A stretch of 8,612 bases of DNA. Source: Clostridiales bacterium UBA1389 (GTDB taxonomy: Bacteria; Bacillota; Clostridia; Oscillospirales; CAG-382). The stretch is taken from the NCBI GenBank assembly GCA_002305335.1, contig DBQR01000023.1:1-8612 (forward strand). The letters run 5' to 3'. The notes under the pieces are model-generated. The model searched no databases. It saw nothing but the letters and a program-made list of their open reading frames with translations, and had not been told where the DNA came from. Below are positions 1-5,752 of this stretch, in pieces. Each line of letters starts with the position of its first letter. The stretch's first letter is position 1. Both the position numbers and the translations under genes were made by a program.

Positions 1-91
1 AGCGGAAGGAAATAAGTTAAGACAGCTTTTCTTTTTGCGATTACGGTAAGCCTAATCAATATATCTTAGGCGGAAAGGCATGGTATAGAAA

Positions 92-361
92 ATGACTTTA
101 AACAATCTTGAACCGGCTTTCGAGGAGGATCTGGGGCTGCTGAAGGCCTCCGCCTGCCGGGATCTGCGGGAGGACAGGGATATGAAAATTCCCTTTTTCC
201 CCGATGAAAACATGGGGCAGAATATATCCCTTGCCATGGCGTATGTTCCCATGCAGAGCTTTACAAACTATTTTACCTCCTACGCCGATGCGCTTAACAA
301 CGGTTCCCTCTTCAAGGACCTTATAAAAACCTTTGACGGAAGAAGGGTTATAAGACGATGA
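92..361 (+). CDS. cotJA: Spore coat-associated protein CotJA
   Basis: Small protein of the CotJ spore-coat module, expected to be made in the mother cell and placed in the inner coat. The recognisable part is the C-terminal half: an AYVPMQ motif (residues 50-55), then an aromatic stretch, an ALNNGSLF segment and a basic tail, which fit the CotJA family. The gene overlaps cotJB by four bases (ATGA), and cotJC follows, which settles the identity by context. The start is uncertain. The ATG at 92 has only a distant GGAAAGG (72-78). Met31 at 182 has a well-spaced GGAGG (169-173) and would give 59 residues, still carrying the whole recognisable CotJA core. Residues 1-30 have no feature I recognise. 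Identity is fairly sure; the N-terminus is not. Confidence 0.85.
   Translation: MTLNNLEPAFEEDLGLLKASACRDLREDRDMKIPFFPDENMGQNISLAMAYVPMQSFTNYFTSYADALNNGSLFKDLIKTFDGRRVIRR
168..173 (+). promoter_or_regulatory. Shine-Dalgarno inside cotJA frame, points to Met31 start
   Basis: GGGAGG lies eight bases before the in-frame ATG at 182. It is a much better ribosome site than the one before the ATG at 92, so the true cotJA start may be at 182. Confidence 0.5.
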
Positions 362-621
362 AAACCGAACAGGCTAAATTACTTAGTAAACTGATGGACG
401 TTGATTTTGTCATTCATGAGCTGGTTTTATTTCTTGACAGCCATCCGGAGGACCGGAGGGCTCTTGAATTCTACAAAAAGGCCGTTGCCGAACAGAAGGA
501 AATTTATGACCAGTATGTCACACGTTACGGGCCCATTGTCGCCGAGGACGTGCGTCAGGACAGATGGTCGTGGGTGGATTCCCCTTGGCCATGGCAGAAT
601 GAAAAGGAGGCGCGTAACTAA
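358..621 (+). CDS. cotJB: Spore coat protein CotJB
   Basis: An 87-residue protein matching the CotJB family along its whole length: a helical DFVIHELVLFLDSHPEDRRAL segment near the N-terminus, a second charged helix, the RYGPIVAEDV segment and the C-terminal WSWVDSPWPWQ signature. CotJB is a coat component that works with CotJA and CotJC; its biochemical role is not known. It starts inside the stop of cotJA (ATGA overlap) and its stop overlaps the cotJC start (TAATG), so all three are probably co-translated from one mRNA. There is no signal peptide or membrane segment. The length is normal for the family. Confidence 0.93.
   Translation: MKTEQAKLLSKLMDVDFVIHELVLFLDSHPEDRRALEFYKKAVAEQKEIYDQYVTRYGPIVAEDVRQDRWSWVDSPWPWQNEKEARN
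606..610 (+). promoter_or_regulatory. Ribosome binding site of cotJC
   Basis: GGAGG inside the end of cotJB, ten bases before the cotJC ATG. It supports the start at 621 and coupling to cotJB. Confidence 0.7.
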
Positions 622-1217
622 TGTGGGAATACGAAAAGAAGTTACAGTATCCAGTGAATATTAAAAATCCCAATCCGGCATTGGCGAAAATAATCATAAC
701 CCAGTACGGAGGCCCCGACGGGGAGTCCGCCGCCGCAATGCGTTATCTTTCCCAAAGATACTCAATGCCCTTCCCGGAAGTCGTGGGCATACTTACGGAT
801 GTAGGTACGGAAGAGCTTGCGCATCAGGAAATGGTGGCGGCGATTGTTTATCAGCTTACACGGAATCTTACGCTGGAGGAGATAATGGCATCCGGGTTCG
901 ACGCTTACTTCGTTGACCACACCACCGGCATTTATCCCGCCTCCGCCGCGGGGGTTCCCTTCTCCGCCAAGTACCTTCAGTCCAAGGGGGACGCCATAAC
1001 CGACATTTTCGAGGATATGGCCGCCGAGCAAAAGGCCCGCACCACCTATGACAATATCCTCCGCTTTGCGGACGACCCGGATGTCATAGACCCCATAAGG
1101 TTTCTGCGGCAGAGGGAGATTACCCATTTCCAGCGTTTCGGCGAGGGATTGAGGATAATTCAGGATAACCTTAACTCAAAGAACTTTTACGGCTATAACC
1201 CGGAATTTGACCGGTAG
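621..1217 (+). CDS. cotJC: Spore coat protein CotJC, manganese catalase-like
   Basis: A 198-residue protein of the ferritin-like manganese catalase superfamily, the usual length for CotJC. The di-metal ligand pattern looks complete: Glu35 in GPDGES, Glu65 and His68 in EELAH, Glu136 in AAEQKA and His169 in REITHF. It therefore could retain catalase activity, protecting the spore from peroxide, although CotJC is mostly known as a structural inner-coat protein. The C-terminus ends in the tyrosine- and asparagine-rich FYGYNPEFDR. It is the last gene of the cotJ operon, overlapping cotJB by one base, and an intrinsic terminator follows 15 bases after the stop. The start is fixed by the GGAGG at 606-610. 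In Bacillus the operon is read by sigma-E; I see no convincing promoter here. Confidence 0.95.
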   Translation: MWEYEKKLQYPVNIKNPNPALAKIIITQYGGPDGESAAAMRYLSQRYSMPFPEVVGILTDVGTEELAHQEMVAAIVYQLTRNLTLEEIMASGFDAYFVDHTTGIYPASAAGVPFSAKYLQSKGDAITDIFEDMAAEQKARTTYDNILRFADDPDVIDPIRFLRQREITHFQRFGEGLRIIQDNLNSKNFYGYNPEFDR

Positions 1218-1232
1218 GGTTTTTAATATAGG

Positions 1233-1270
1233 AACTCCCGCAGGGTTCTGCGGGAGTTTGGTTTTTGTTG
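1233..1270 (+). terminator. Intrinsic terminator of the cotJ operon
   Basis: A perfect 10-base stem (AACTCCCGCA at 1233-1242 pairing with 1249-1258) with a six-base loop is followed by a T-rich run to about 1270. It sits 15 bases after the cotJC stop. Confidence 0.92.
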
Positions 1271-1288
1271 CTTTTCCGGGTGTGGGGC

Positions 1289-1346
1289 ACTACCCCTCAT
1301 CCGTCAGCCTGCGGCTGACACCTTCCCCGAAAGTCGGAAGGCTTTT
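1289..1346 (-). repeat. Two-hairpin dispersed repeat, copy 1
   Basis: Positions 1289-1328 are identical over 40 bases to 1644-1683. The unit holds a 7-base stem with a TGC loop (1303-1309 with 1313-1319), then CA, then a second stem (CCTTCC 1321-1326 with GGAAGG 1336-1341), and ends in CTTTT. The second hairpin is less perfect here than in the copy at 1644. Strand is set relative to the copy at 1491. Confidence 0.8.
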
Positions 1347-1410
1347 GTATATATGCTCTGAGCGGATTTCAACCGACCTTCCGAAAGGACAGAATCAATA
1401 ATTAACTGTC

Positions 1411-1434
1411 GTAGGGGAGAATATCATCCTCCCG
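1411..1434. repeat. Short hairpin repeat, GTAGGGG type
   Basis: An 8-base stem with one A-C mismatch (1415-1422 with 1426-1433) and an ATC loop. The sequence resembles, from memory, a dispersed repeat of gut Clostridia with a GTAGGGGCGGATATCATCC core, here partly decayed. Only one copy lies in the window, so repeat status rests on recall. Confidence 0.4.
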
Positions 1435-1490
1435 CAACGCAAGGATTATATGTAACCCGATTTTGAGTTATGAAGGTAACCCGCAAATTG

Positions 1491-1543
1491 CCTCCCTTGT
1501 GCAAAGGGAGGTGTCACGGCAACGCCGTGACGGAGGGATTGTT
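1491..1543 (+). repeat. Two-hairpin dispersed repeat, divergent copy
   Basis: It has the same plan as the copies at 1289 and 1644 but in the opposite orientation. CCTCCCTT (1491-1498) pairs with 1504-1511, TG follows, then TCACGGC (1514-1520) pairs with 1524-1530 across an AAC loop, then CGGAGGGATTGTTA. On the other strand the copy at 1644-1701 reads hairpin, TG, hairpin, CGGATGAGGGG, so the layout and junction bases match while the stems differ. Confidence 0.65.
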
Positions 1544-1643
1544 ATCCGACAGCATAAGCGACGGATTTTATCAGATCAAACGGGAGATTTCACCCAAAGT
1601 GTTAGCTTTGGATTCCATTTCTCTTCTTTCCCATAAATGCGGT

Positions 1644-1701
1644 ACTACCCCTCATCCGTCAGCCTGCGGCTGACACCTTCCCCTCAAGGGGAAGGCTTTT
1701 A
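1644..1701 (-). repeat. Two-hairpin dispersed repeat, copy 2
   Basis: A 40-base perfect match to copy 1 (1644-1683), followed by the completed second hairpin. The stems are GTCAGCC (1658-1664) with 1668-1674, and CCTTCCCC (1676-1683) with GGGGAAGG (1688-1695). Confidence 0.85.
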
Positions 1702-1707
1702 ATTTTC
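1676..1707 (+). terminator. Terminator-like hairpin in repeat copy 2
   Basis: A perfect 8-base GC-rich stem with a TCAA loop is followed by CTTTTAATTTT on the plus strand, so it could stop plus-strand transcription. On the minus strand no T-run follows, so it is not an evident terminator for larA, which ends at 1735. Confidence 0.45.
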
Positions 1708-1734
1708 CTCATCTGTCTGTTTTATAAATTATTT

Positions 1735-3117
1735 TCAGAATGATGACATATCCTCTTCGTTCCATTGTTTTATCTGTTTCCAGATTTCCTCATGAGGCCG
1801 AAGGGCAATCATGCGGTTGCCAAATGCCATATTGTTTTCAAGAGCGTCTTTGAATTTATCCTTTGAGGTCCATAGACCTAAACTGGGGGAATCAATGAAA
1901 TAAACTTCCTCACCGTCAATAATATTTAAACCGGATTTCAGTGTATCGGGATTGTATTTTTTAACGGCTTCGTTAATGTCCATATAACCGAAGCCCACGC
2001 TTTCCACTTCCTCCTTTGTAAGATGACCGGGGGCGTAGGTAATGTTAAATCTGCCTTCGGATGAACCGTGGATTAAATGGGCGGCGGCATGGGCAAGGTC
2101 GTGAAGCTCAGGGTCACTGTTGAAGGCTTCAAGGGAATGGGGGGTGCCCTTGTAGCCGTATTTGCGAATCATTCTGTCCACCTCGGGCTGTTCGCCGAAG
2201 CGTTCCACGCCGGGAGCGATTATTATAAGCTCTCCCCCGTCCTCAATCACCTTACGGGTGCGATAGACAGCCTTGTTTCCCACCCAGGTGGATTTGAATT
2301 CCCTGCCGTCCATAAAGCAAACCACTTTTTTCAACGGCTTTTCAAACATAAAGACGGTTTTTTCCCGGGCGTATCTTGCGGCTTTCACATAGGTTTCCAC
2401 GTCTTCCCCCACATAAAGGCCGGTGGTCTTAAGGTTATTCTGCTCGTCCCTTGTCTTGACTATAAGGGCATAAATAGAGGGAACGCCGCCTAAATACTTC
2501 TTTTCCGCATAGTTGTAGCATCCCCGAAGGGGGGTTATGACCTGCCCCAAATTGTTTTCTATGCCGCAGAGGGCGGCGGTGATATGGGAGGCGCAGATCA
2601 TGTTTTTGCCCCCGAGTCCGATAAAGTAATTCTTGTTGTGGTTGGCAAAGCCCAGCACCTCATGGGGGACCACTTGACCGATATTTATGACCAGGTCGTA
2701 GCCCGAGGTTACTTCTCTGTTTATCTCAACCGGAATAGGCCAGTCGGCAAGTCCGCCGGTGGCGGTCTTAACGAAATCGGCGGGGATTTCCCCCAATGTA
2801 TTGCAGTCGGTTTTCCAGTTGTGCTTTAGTATTTTTTCCTCGGGAATATCCCCGAACATCCACTTGTTTTCCTCCGGGGTGTGGGGGACGTGCTGTCCCA
2901 AAGTGGGTATAACCTTGATTTCGCAGTCTTTTCCAAGAATATGGTACAGCATATTGGTAAGGTTCCCCGCGCCGGAATGATATCTTGTGATATCCGGAGG
3001 GAGAAGCAAAACCCGCTTTAATTTTCCGTATTTTTCCCTTGCCTTTTCCACAAGGTTTGCCATCATTTCATACTGTTCGTTGTGTTCGATATTAACGTTC
3101 TCTTTGTAAAACCACAT
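1735..3117 (-). CDS. larA: LarA-family nickel-dependent 2-hydroxyacid racemase/epimerase
   Basis: A 460-residue protein of the lactate racemase (LarA, DUF2088) family, which inverts the hydroxyl-bearing carbon of 2-hydroxyacids by hydride transfer through a nickel-pincer cofactor. Visible motifs are DITR (42-45), GQHVPHTPEE (74-83) and PHEVLGF (151-157). Compared with Lactobacillus plantarum LarA as I know it, His152, Lys162 and His178 keep exactly the 10- and 16-residue spacing of His174, the cofactor-bound Lys184 and the nickel ligand His200; His76 would correspond to His108. The cofactor segment reads NHNKNYFIG instead of the usual SGG(N/R)K type, so it belongs to a divergent subfamily. 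L-lactate as substrate is therefore not assured; homologues act on other 2-hydroxyacids. It is the last gene of the operon, 17 bases after larB, with GGAGG at 3126-3130 before the ATG. No terminator is evident after it. It is presumably cytoplasmic. Confidence 0.88.
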   Translation of the reverse strand: MWFYKENVNIEHNEQYEMMANLVEKAREKYGKLKRVLLLPPDITRYHSGAGNLTNMLYHILGKDCEIKVIPTLGQHVPHTPEENKWMFGDIPEEKILKHNWKTDCNTLGEIPADFVKTATGGLADWPIPVEINREVTSGYDLVINIGQVVPHEVLGFANHNKNYFIGLGGKNMICASHITAALCGIENNLGQVITPLRGCYNYAEKKYLGGVPSIYALIVKTRDEQNNLKTTGLYVGEDVETYVKAARYAREKTVFMFEKPLKKVVCFMDGREFKSTWVGNKAVYRTRKVIEDGGELIIIAPGVERFGEQPEVDRMIRKYGYKGTPHSLEAFNSDPELHDLAHAAAHLIHGSSEGRFNITYAPGHLTKEEVESVGFGYMDINEAVKKYNPDTLKSGLNIIDGEEVYFIDSPSLGLWTSKDKFKDALENNMAFGNRMIALRPHEEIWKQIKQWNEEDMSSF

Positions 3118-3134
3118 TTTTATATCCTCCGGTT

Positions 3135-3884
3135 TTAATGTTTATGATTTATCCGGCTTGCCGCAAAGCCTGCGCCGAAACCGTTGTCGATATTCACCAC
3201 GCTTACCCCGCTGGCGCAGGAATTAAGCATCGAAAGCAGGGCGGCAAGGCCGTTAAAGGAAGCCCCGTAGCCAATGCTGGTGGGTACGGCGATAACCGGA
3301 CAGTCGGCAAGCCCCCCTACCACGCTGGCAAGGGCGCCCTCCATGCCGGCAACCGCCACTATTACATTGGCGGTCATAATGTCGTCCATACGGGAAAGCA
3401 GCCGGTGAAGCCCCGATACCCCAACGTCGTATAAACGGCTTACTTTGTTACCGAAAATTTCGGCGGTGAGGGCGGCTTCCTCCGCCACCGGGATATCCGA
3501 TGTTCCGGCGGTTATGACAAGGATTCCGCCTTCCGTTTCGGGTACCGGCATTTCGCCGATAAGTCCCAGCCTTGCTACTTCAAAATAGTTAAGAGGTGTG
3601 AATTTTTTCACTTCCGCTGCTTTTTCCCTTGAAAGGCGGGTTATTATTATCCGCTTTTCCCCGCTTTGTATCAGGCTTCCGGCGATTTTTATTATCTGTT
3701 CCGGGGTTTTCCCTTCCCCGTAGATTACCTCGCACTGTCCCTGACGTAGGCGGCGGTGCAGGTCAACCTTGGCAAAGTCCAAATCATCAAACGGTGCCTT
3801 CTTTAATTTCAGAATCGCTTCATCCACGGGGATTTCTCCCTTAGCAACCCCTTCAAGGAGGGTCTTTATACTGTTTTCATCCAT
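3135..3884 (-). CDS. larB: LarB, nickel-pincer cofactor biosynthesis carboxylase/hydrolase
   Basis: LarB starts nickel-pincer synthesis: it carboxylates nicotinic acid adenine dinucleotide on the pyridine ring and releases AMP. The 249-residue length is normal. The C-terminal half is PurE-like, with AGTSDIPVAEEA (126-137), GVSGLHRL (155-162), AGMEGALASVVGG (179-191) and PTSIGYGAS (201-209). Cys223, in NSCASG, is in the position of the nucleophilic Cys221 of the L. plantarum enzyme, and NIDNGFGAG follows it. The N-terminal 60 residues carry the helical leader usual in this family (KLLEGV/DEA-type, then a DLHRRLRQG segment). The start overlaps the end of larE by eight bases, with AAGGA at 3891-3895 before the ATG, so larB is probably translationally coupled. 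Identification is firm. Confidence 0.93.
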   Translation of the reverse strand: MDENSIKTLLEGVAKGEIPVDEAILKLKKAPFDDLDFAKVDLHRRLRQGQCEVIYGEGKTPEQIIKIAGSLIQSGEKRIIITRLSREKAAEVKKFTPLNYFEVARLGLIGEMPVPETEGGILVITAGTSDIPVAEEAALTAEIFGNKVSRLYDVGVSGLHRLLSRMDDIMTANVIVAVAGMEGALASVVGGLADCPVIAVPTSIGYGASFNGLAALLSMLNSCASGVSVVNIDNGFGAGFAASRINHKH

Positions 3885-4692
3885 GGCTTTTCCTTATTTC
3901 AAAATTTTCGTTTATATATCCGAAAAACGGACTGAGCTTTGAAATTATAAGCTCTTTATTATCATAGGCTTTTTTGATTTCGCTTTCCACAAACTGAAGT
4001 TTAGCTTTATTCCGGCTTACCCTTACCCTGAAGTCGGTAAAGCCTAAGGAAAACAACATCCCTTCCGCCTTTTCTATACGGGAAAGCAAATCGGCGGTAA
4101 TGGTTTCGCCAACGGCAACCCTGGTGGCAAGGCAGGAATAGGCGGGCTTTTCCCATATCGGCATACCGGCGTCTTTAAGTATCTGCCTTATTTCATTTTT
4201 TACAAAGCCGGTTTCCCTCAGGGGGGATATAACCGAAAATTCCTTTAATACAGCCATTCCGGGACGGTCGGTTTCGTCGTCACCGGCGTTGGTGCCGTCT
4301 ATTATTGTACCATAGCCATCGGTCAAAGCCTTTTCCATTAACATTCCGAAAATGGCTTTTTTGCAGTAATAGCAGCGGTTTGAGGGATTTTGGGTCACCT
4401 CCCGGGAGGAAAGCACGTCCGTATATAAAACCGTTGTCTTGACTCCGAGAAGGCTTGAGGTATCGAGCGCGTCCTCAAGTTCGAATTCCGGCTGAAAAGC
4501 GGATTTTACATAATAGGGTTTTATGTCGGCGTTAAGGCTTGTACCCGCATATAGCAGAAAGGAGGAATCCACCCCTCCCGAAAAGGCAAGGGCGGTTTTG
4601 GGGTTCCGGGCAAAAAAATCTCTTAATTTCAGTATTTTTTCCTTAAGAACCGAATCATAGTTTTCCCATAAATCAAAAAGGGGGATTATCAT
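3877..4692 (-). CDS. larE: LarE, sulfur transferase for the nickel-pincer cofactor (three-cysteine type)
   Basis: LarE adenylylates the pyridinium dicarboxylate made by LarB and converts its carboxylates to thiocarboxylates. The ATP pyrophosphatase P-loop is SGGVDSS (38-44), and GTNAGDD (133-139) and SCLATR (186-191) are further family motifs. In L. plantarum the single Cys176 gives up its own sulfur. Here Cys187 holds that place, and Cys107 and Cys110 (NRCYYCK) add a CxxC pair. This three-cysteine set is known from LarE proteins that bind a [4Fe-4S] cluster and can pass on sulfur repeatedly, so this enzyme is probably catalytic and not sacrificial. It is the first gene of the operon. The ATG at 4692 has AGGTG only four bases away; a start further in would cut into the N-terminal helix. 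Length 271 is normal. Confidence 0.92.
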   Translation of the reverse strand: MIIPLFDLWENYDSVLKEKILKLRDFFARNPKTALAFSGGVDSSFLLYAGTSLNADIKPYYVKSAFQPEFELEDALDTSSLLGVKTTVLYTDVLSSREVTQNPSNRCYYCKKAIFGMLMEKALTDGYGTIIDGTNAGDDETDRPGMAVLKEFSVISPLRETGFVKNEIRQILKDAGMPIWEKPAYSCLATRVAVGETITADLLSRIEKAEGMLFSLGFTDFRVRVSRNKAKLQFVESEIKKAYDNKELIISKLSPFFGYINENFEIRKSHG

Positions 4693-4724
4693 AAATCACC
4701 TGTAAATATCCTTCGTTTTATGCC

Positions 4725-4753
4725 ATTATAAGGGGAAAAATCGCAAAAATCAA
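4725..4753 (-). promoter_or_regulatory. Housekeeping (sigma-A type) promoter of larEBA
   Basis: On the minus strand TTGATT (4748-4753) and a perfect TATAAT (4725-4730) are separated by 17 bases. Transcription would begin near 4718, about 26 bases before the larE ATG. This suggests vegetative expression, unlike the surrounding spore genes. Confidence 0.75.
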
Positions 4754-4771
4754 TAGGTTAAAGTAAACATA

Positions 4772-4814
4772 TCCCCTTTTTGCCCATATACTCATTATAG
4801 ATACGAAAAGGGGA
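4772..4814 (+). promoter_or_regulatory. Hairpin that would cover the ribosome site of the amidase-like gene
   Basis: Bases 4772-4780 (TCCCCTTTT) are exactly complementary to 4806-4814 (AAAAGGGGA), which contains the Shine-Dalgarno. A G-T wobble and a G-C pair extend the stem to 11 (4772-4782 with 4804-4814) around a 21-base loop. It acts in RNA only if transcription starts upstream of 4772. Confidence 0.35.
4785..4792 (+). promoter_or_regulatory. Weak candidate sporulation -10 element
   Basis: CATATACT matches the sigma-E -10 consensus CATACAMT at seven of eight positions and would start transcription near 4799. No good -35 element is found at the right distance. The nearby CATTATA (4793-4799) also fits the CATNNTA form used by forespore sigma factors. 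Confidence 0.25.
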
Positions 4815-4822
4815 GAATGAAA

Positions 4823-5752
4823 ATGAAAATATATATCGATAACGGGTACAACCCACGGAACGACGAAGCCGCCGGGGTATTGTACGAAACCGGATTACGG
4901 ATGGCCGATTCTCTCAGGGAATACGGTATGGAGGTTATGCTGTCAGTACCCGAAAACACCCTTAAGGCGGCGGAGGGACAAAACCAAGCGGTTTTACATA
5001 TAAATCAGGCAAACGAGTGGGGGGCGGATTTGTTTTTGGCGCTAAACCTTAATTACTCCCCGGACAGATACGCCACCGGCGCAGCGGCGGGGGTGTTTAA
5101 GCCCTCCCCGGAAACCGAAGCGGTTTCGGCGTCGGCGTTGGATTTGCTTTCAACCCAGACCCACCTTCAGAACCGGGGAATAACCCAAAGGCAGGACTGC
5201 CTGCCGCTTAAAAAGGCGAAAATGCCGGCAATGGTGCTGGATATAGGTTTTCTGACAAATAAAAACGATTTCGAGCTGGCAACCAAGCACCCCGAACTTA
5301 TTTCACAGCTTGTCGCAAAGGGGGTCGCCGAAGGCTTAAGGGACATAAGAGAAACGCCGGCAACAGCCGACGCCGAAAACCCGGTTTTAAAAACCCGGCC
5401 TGCCTTCTTTCAGCTTTACCCTGCCGGACGGAAAAATATCTGCCGTCTTACGGTGAACGTCTTATCTTCGGTTATCCCCCGTAAGCCGGTGGCAAACGCC
5501 CATGTCACGGTTTATCACGGGAAGGAAGGAAAGCATATCCTTATATACCGGGGGGAGACCCGGAACGACGGCAGCACCATACCCGTTGAACTTCCCTATT
5601 TTTCGGATAAAGCGCCAAACTGTCCGGAAATGTTCTGCATCTGTGTAAGGCACCAAGATTATATGCCCAAAAACACCTGGATATATATTAACAGCGAACG
5701 CATCAAACGGGAAAATATCTTCCTTGATGAACGGAGGATAAGCAACCGTTAG
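4823..5752 (+). CDS. Amidase_3-like protein, probably inactive, with C-terminal beta-sandwich domain
   Basis: The N-terminal 175 residues have the fold signature of zinc-dependent N-acetylmuramoyl-L-alanine amidases (amidase_3), but the active site is broken. Numbered from the ATG at 4823: the first zinc ligand, His of DNGHNP, is Tyr9; the Glu ligand is kept (Glu22); the His of the usual SIHAN is Asn75 (ALNLN); and the catalytic Glu of VLVExGFL is Asp140 (VLDIGFLTN). Scaffold motifs RGI and GFLTN remain. Residues about 208-301 form a second, beta-rich domain (LTVNVLSS, PVANAHVTV, STIPVELP) like the N-terminus of SleC next door. I chose the ATG at 4823 because AGGGGAG (4809-4815) is seven bases away; the ATG at 4817 would leave almost no spacing. 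No signal peptide is seen. The stop overlaps that of convergent sleC. A peptidoglycan-binding or regulatory role in the spore is inference. Confidence 0.8.
   Translation: MKIYIDNGYNPRNDEAAGVLYETGLRMADSLREYGMEVMLSVPENTLKAAEGQNQAVLHINQANEWGADLFLALNLNYSPDRYATGAAAGVFKPSPETEAVSASALDLLSTQTHLQNRGITQRQDCLPLKKAKMPAMVLDIGFLTNKNDFELATKHPELISQLVAKGVAEGLRDIRETPATADAENPVLKTRPAFFQLYPAGRKNICRLTVNVLSSVIPRKPVANAHVTVYHGKEGKHILIYRGETRNDGSTIPVELPYFSDKAPNCPEMFCICVRHQDYMPKNTWIYINSERIKRENIFLDERRISNR

Larger units (their letters stand above)
1491..1701. repeat. Possible MITE-like element bounded by inverted repeats
   Basis: The divergent copy (1491-1543) and the reverse copy (1644-1701) face each other as imperfect inverted ends of about 55 bases around 100 bases of non-coding DNA. 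The interior has a small 6-base hairpin (CCAAAG 1594-1599 with 1606-1611). There is no transposase gene. I see no clear target-site duplication, so mobility is inferred from form only. Confidence 0.35.

Noticed and set aside
1..91. End of an upstream gene or a full cotJ promoter
   Set aside because: Short open stretches exist but none shows a recognisable C-terminus, and the promoter-like matches are too poor to annotate.
401..664. Plus-strand frame of 87 codons overlapping cotJB
   Set aside because: It lies in another frame of cotJB and cotJC, which are clear family members; no motif of its own.
762..1127. Minus-strand frame of 121 codons opposite cotJC
   Set aside because: Antisense to a well-conserved catalase-like gene; low-complexity, glycine-rich translation.
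1207..1401. Plus-strand frame after cotJC
   Set aside because: It runs through the terminator and a repeat copy and has no ribosome site.
1470..1673. Plus-strand frame in the intergenic gap
   Set aside because: It is made of the inverted hairpin repeats and their interior; not protein-like.
1289..1683. Possible CRISPR array from the 40-base direct repeat
   Set aside because: Only two copies 355 bases apart, each with internal hairpins and no regular spacers.
2077..2493. Plus-strand frame of 138 codons opposite larA
   Set aside because: Antisense shadow of a conserved enzyme gene; no recognisable domain.
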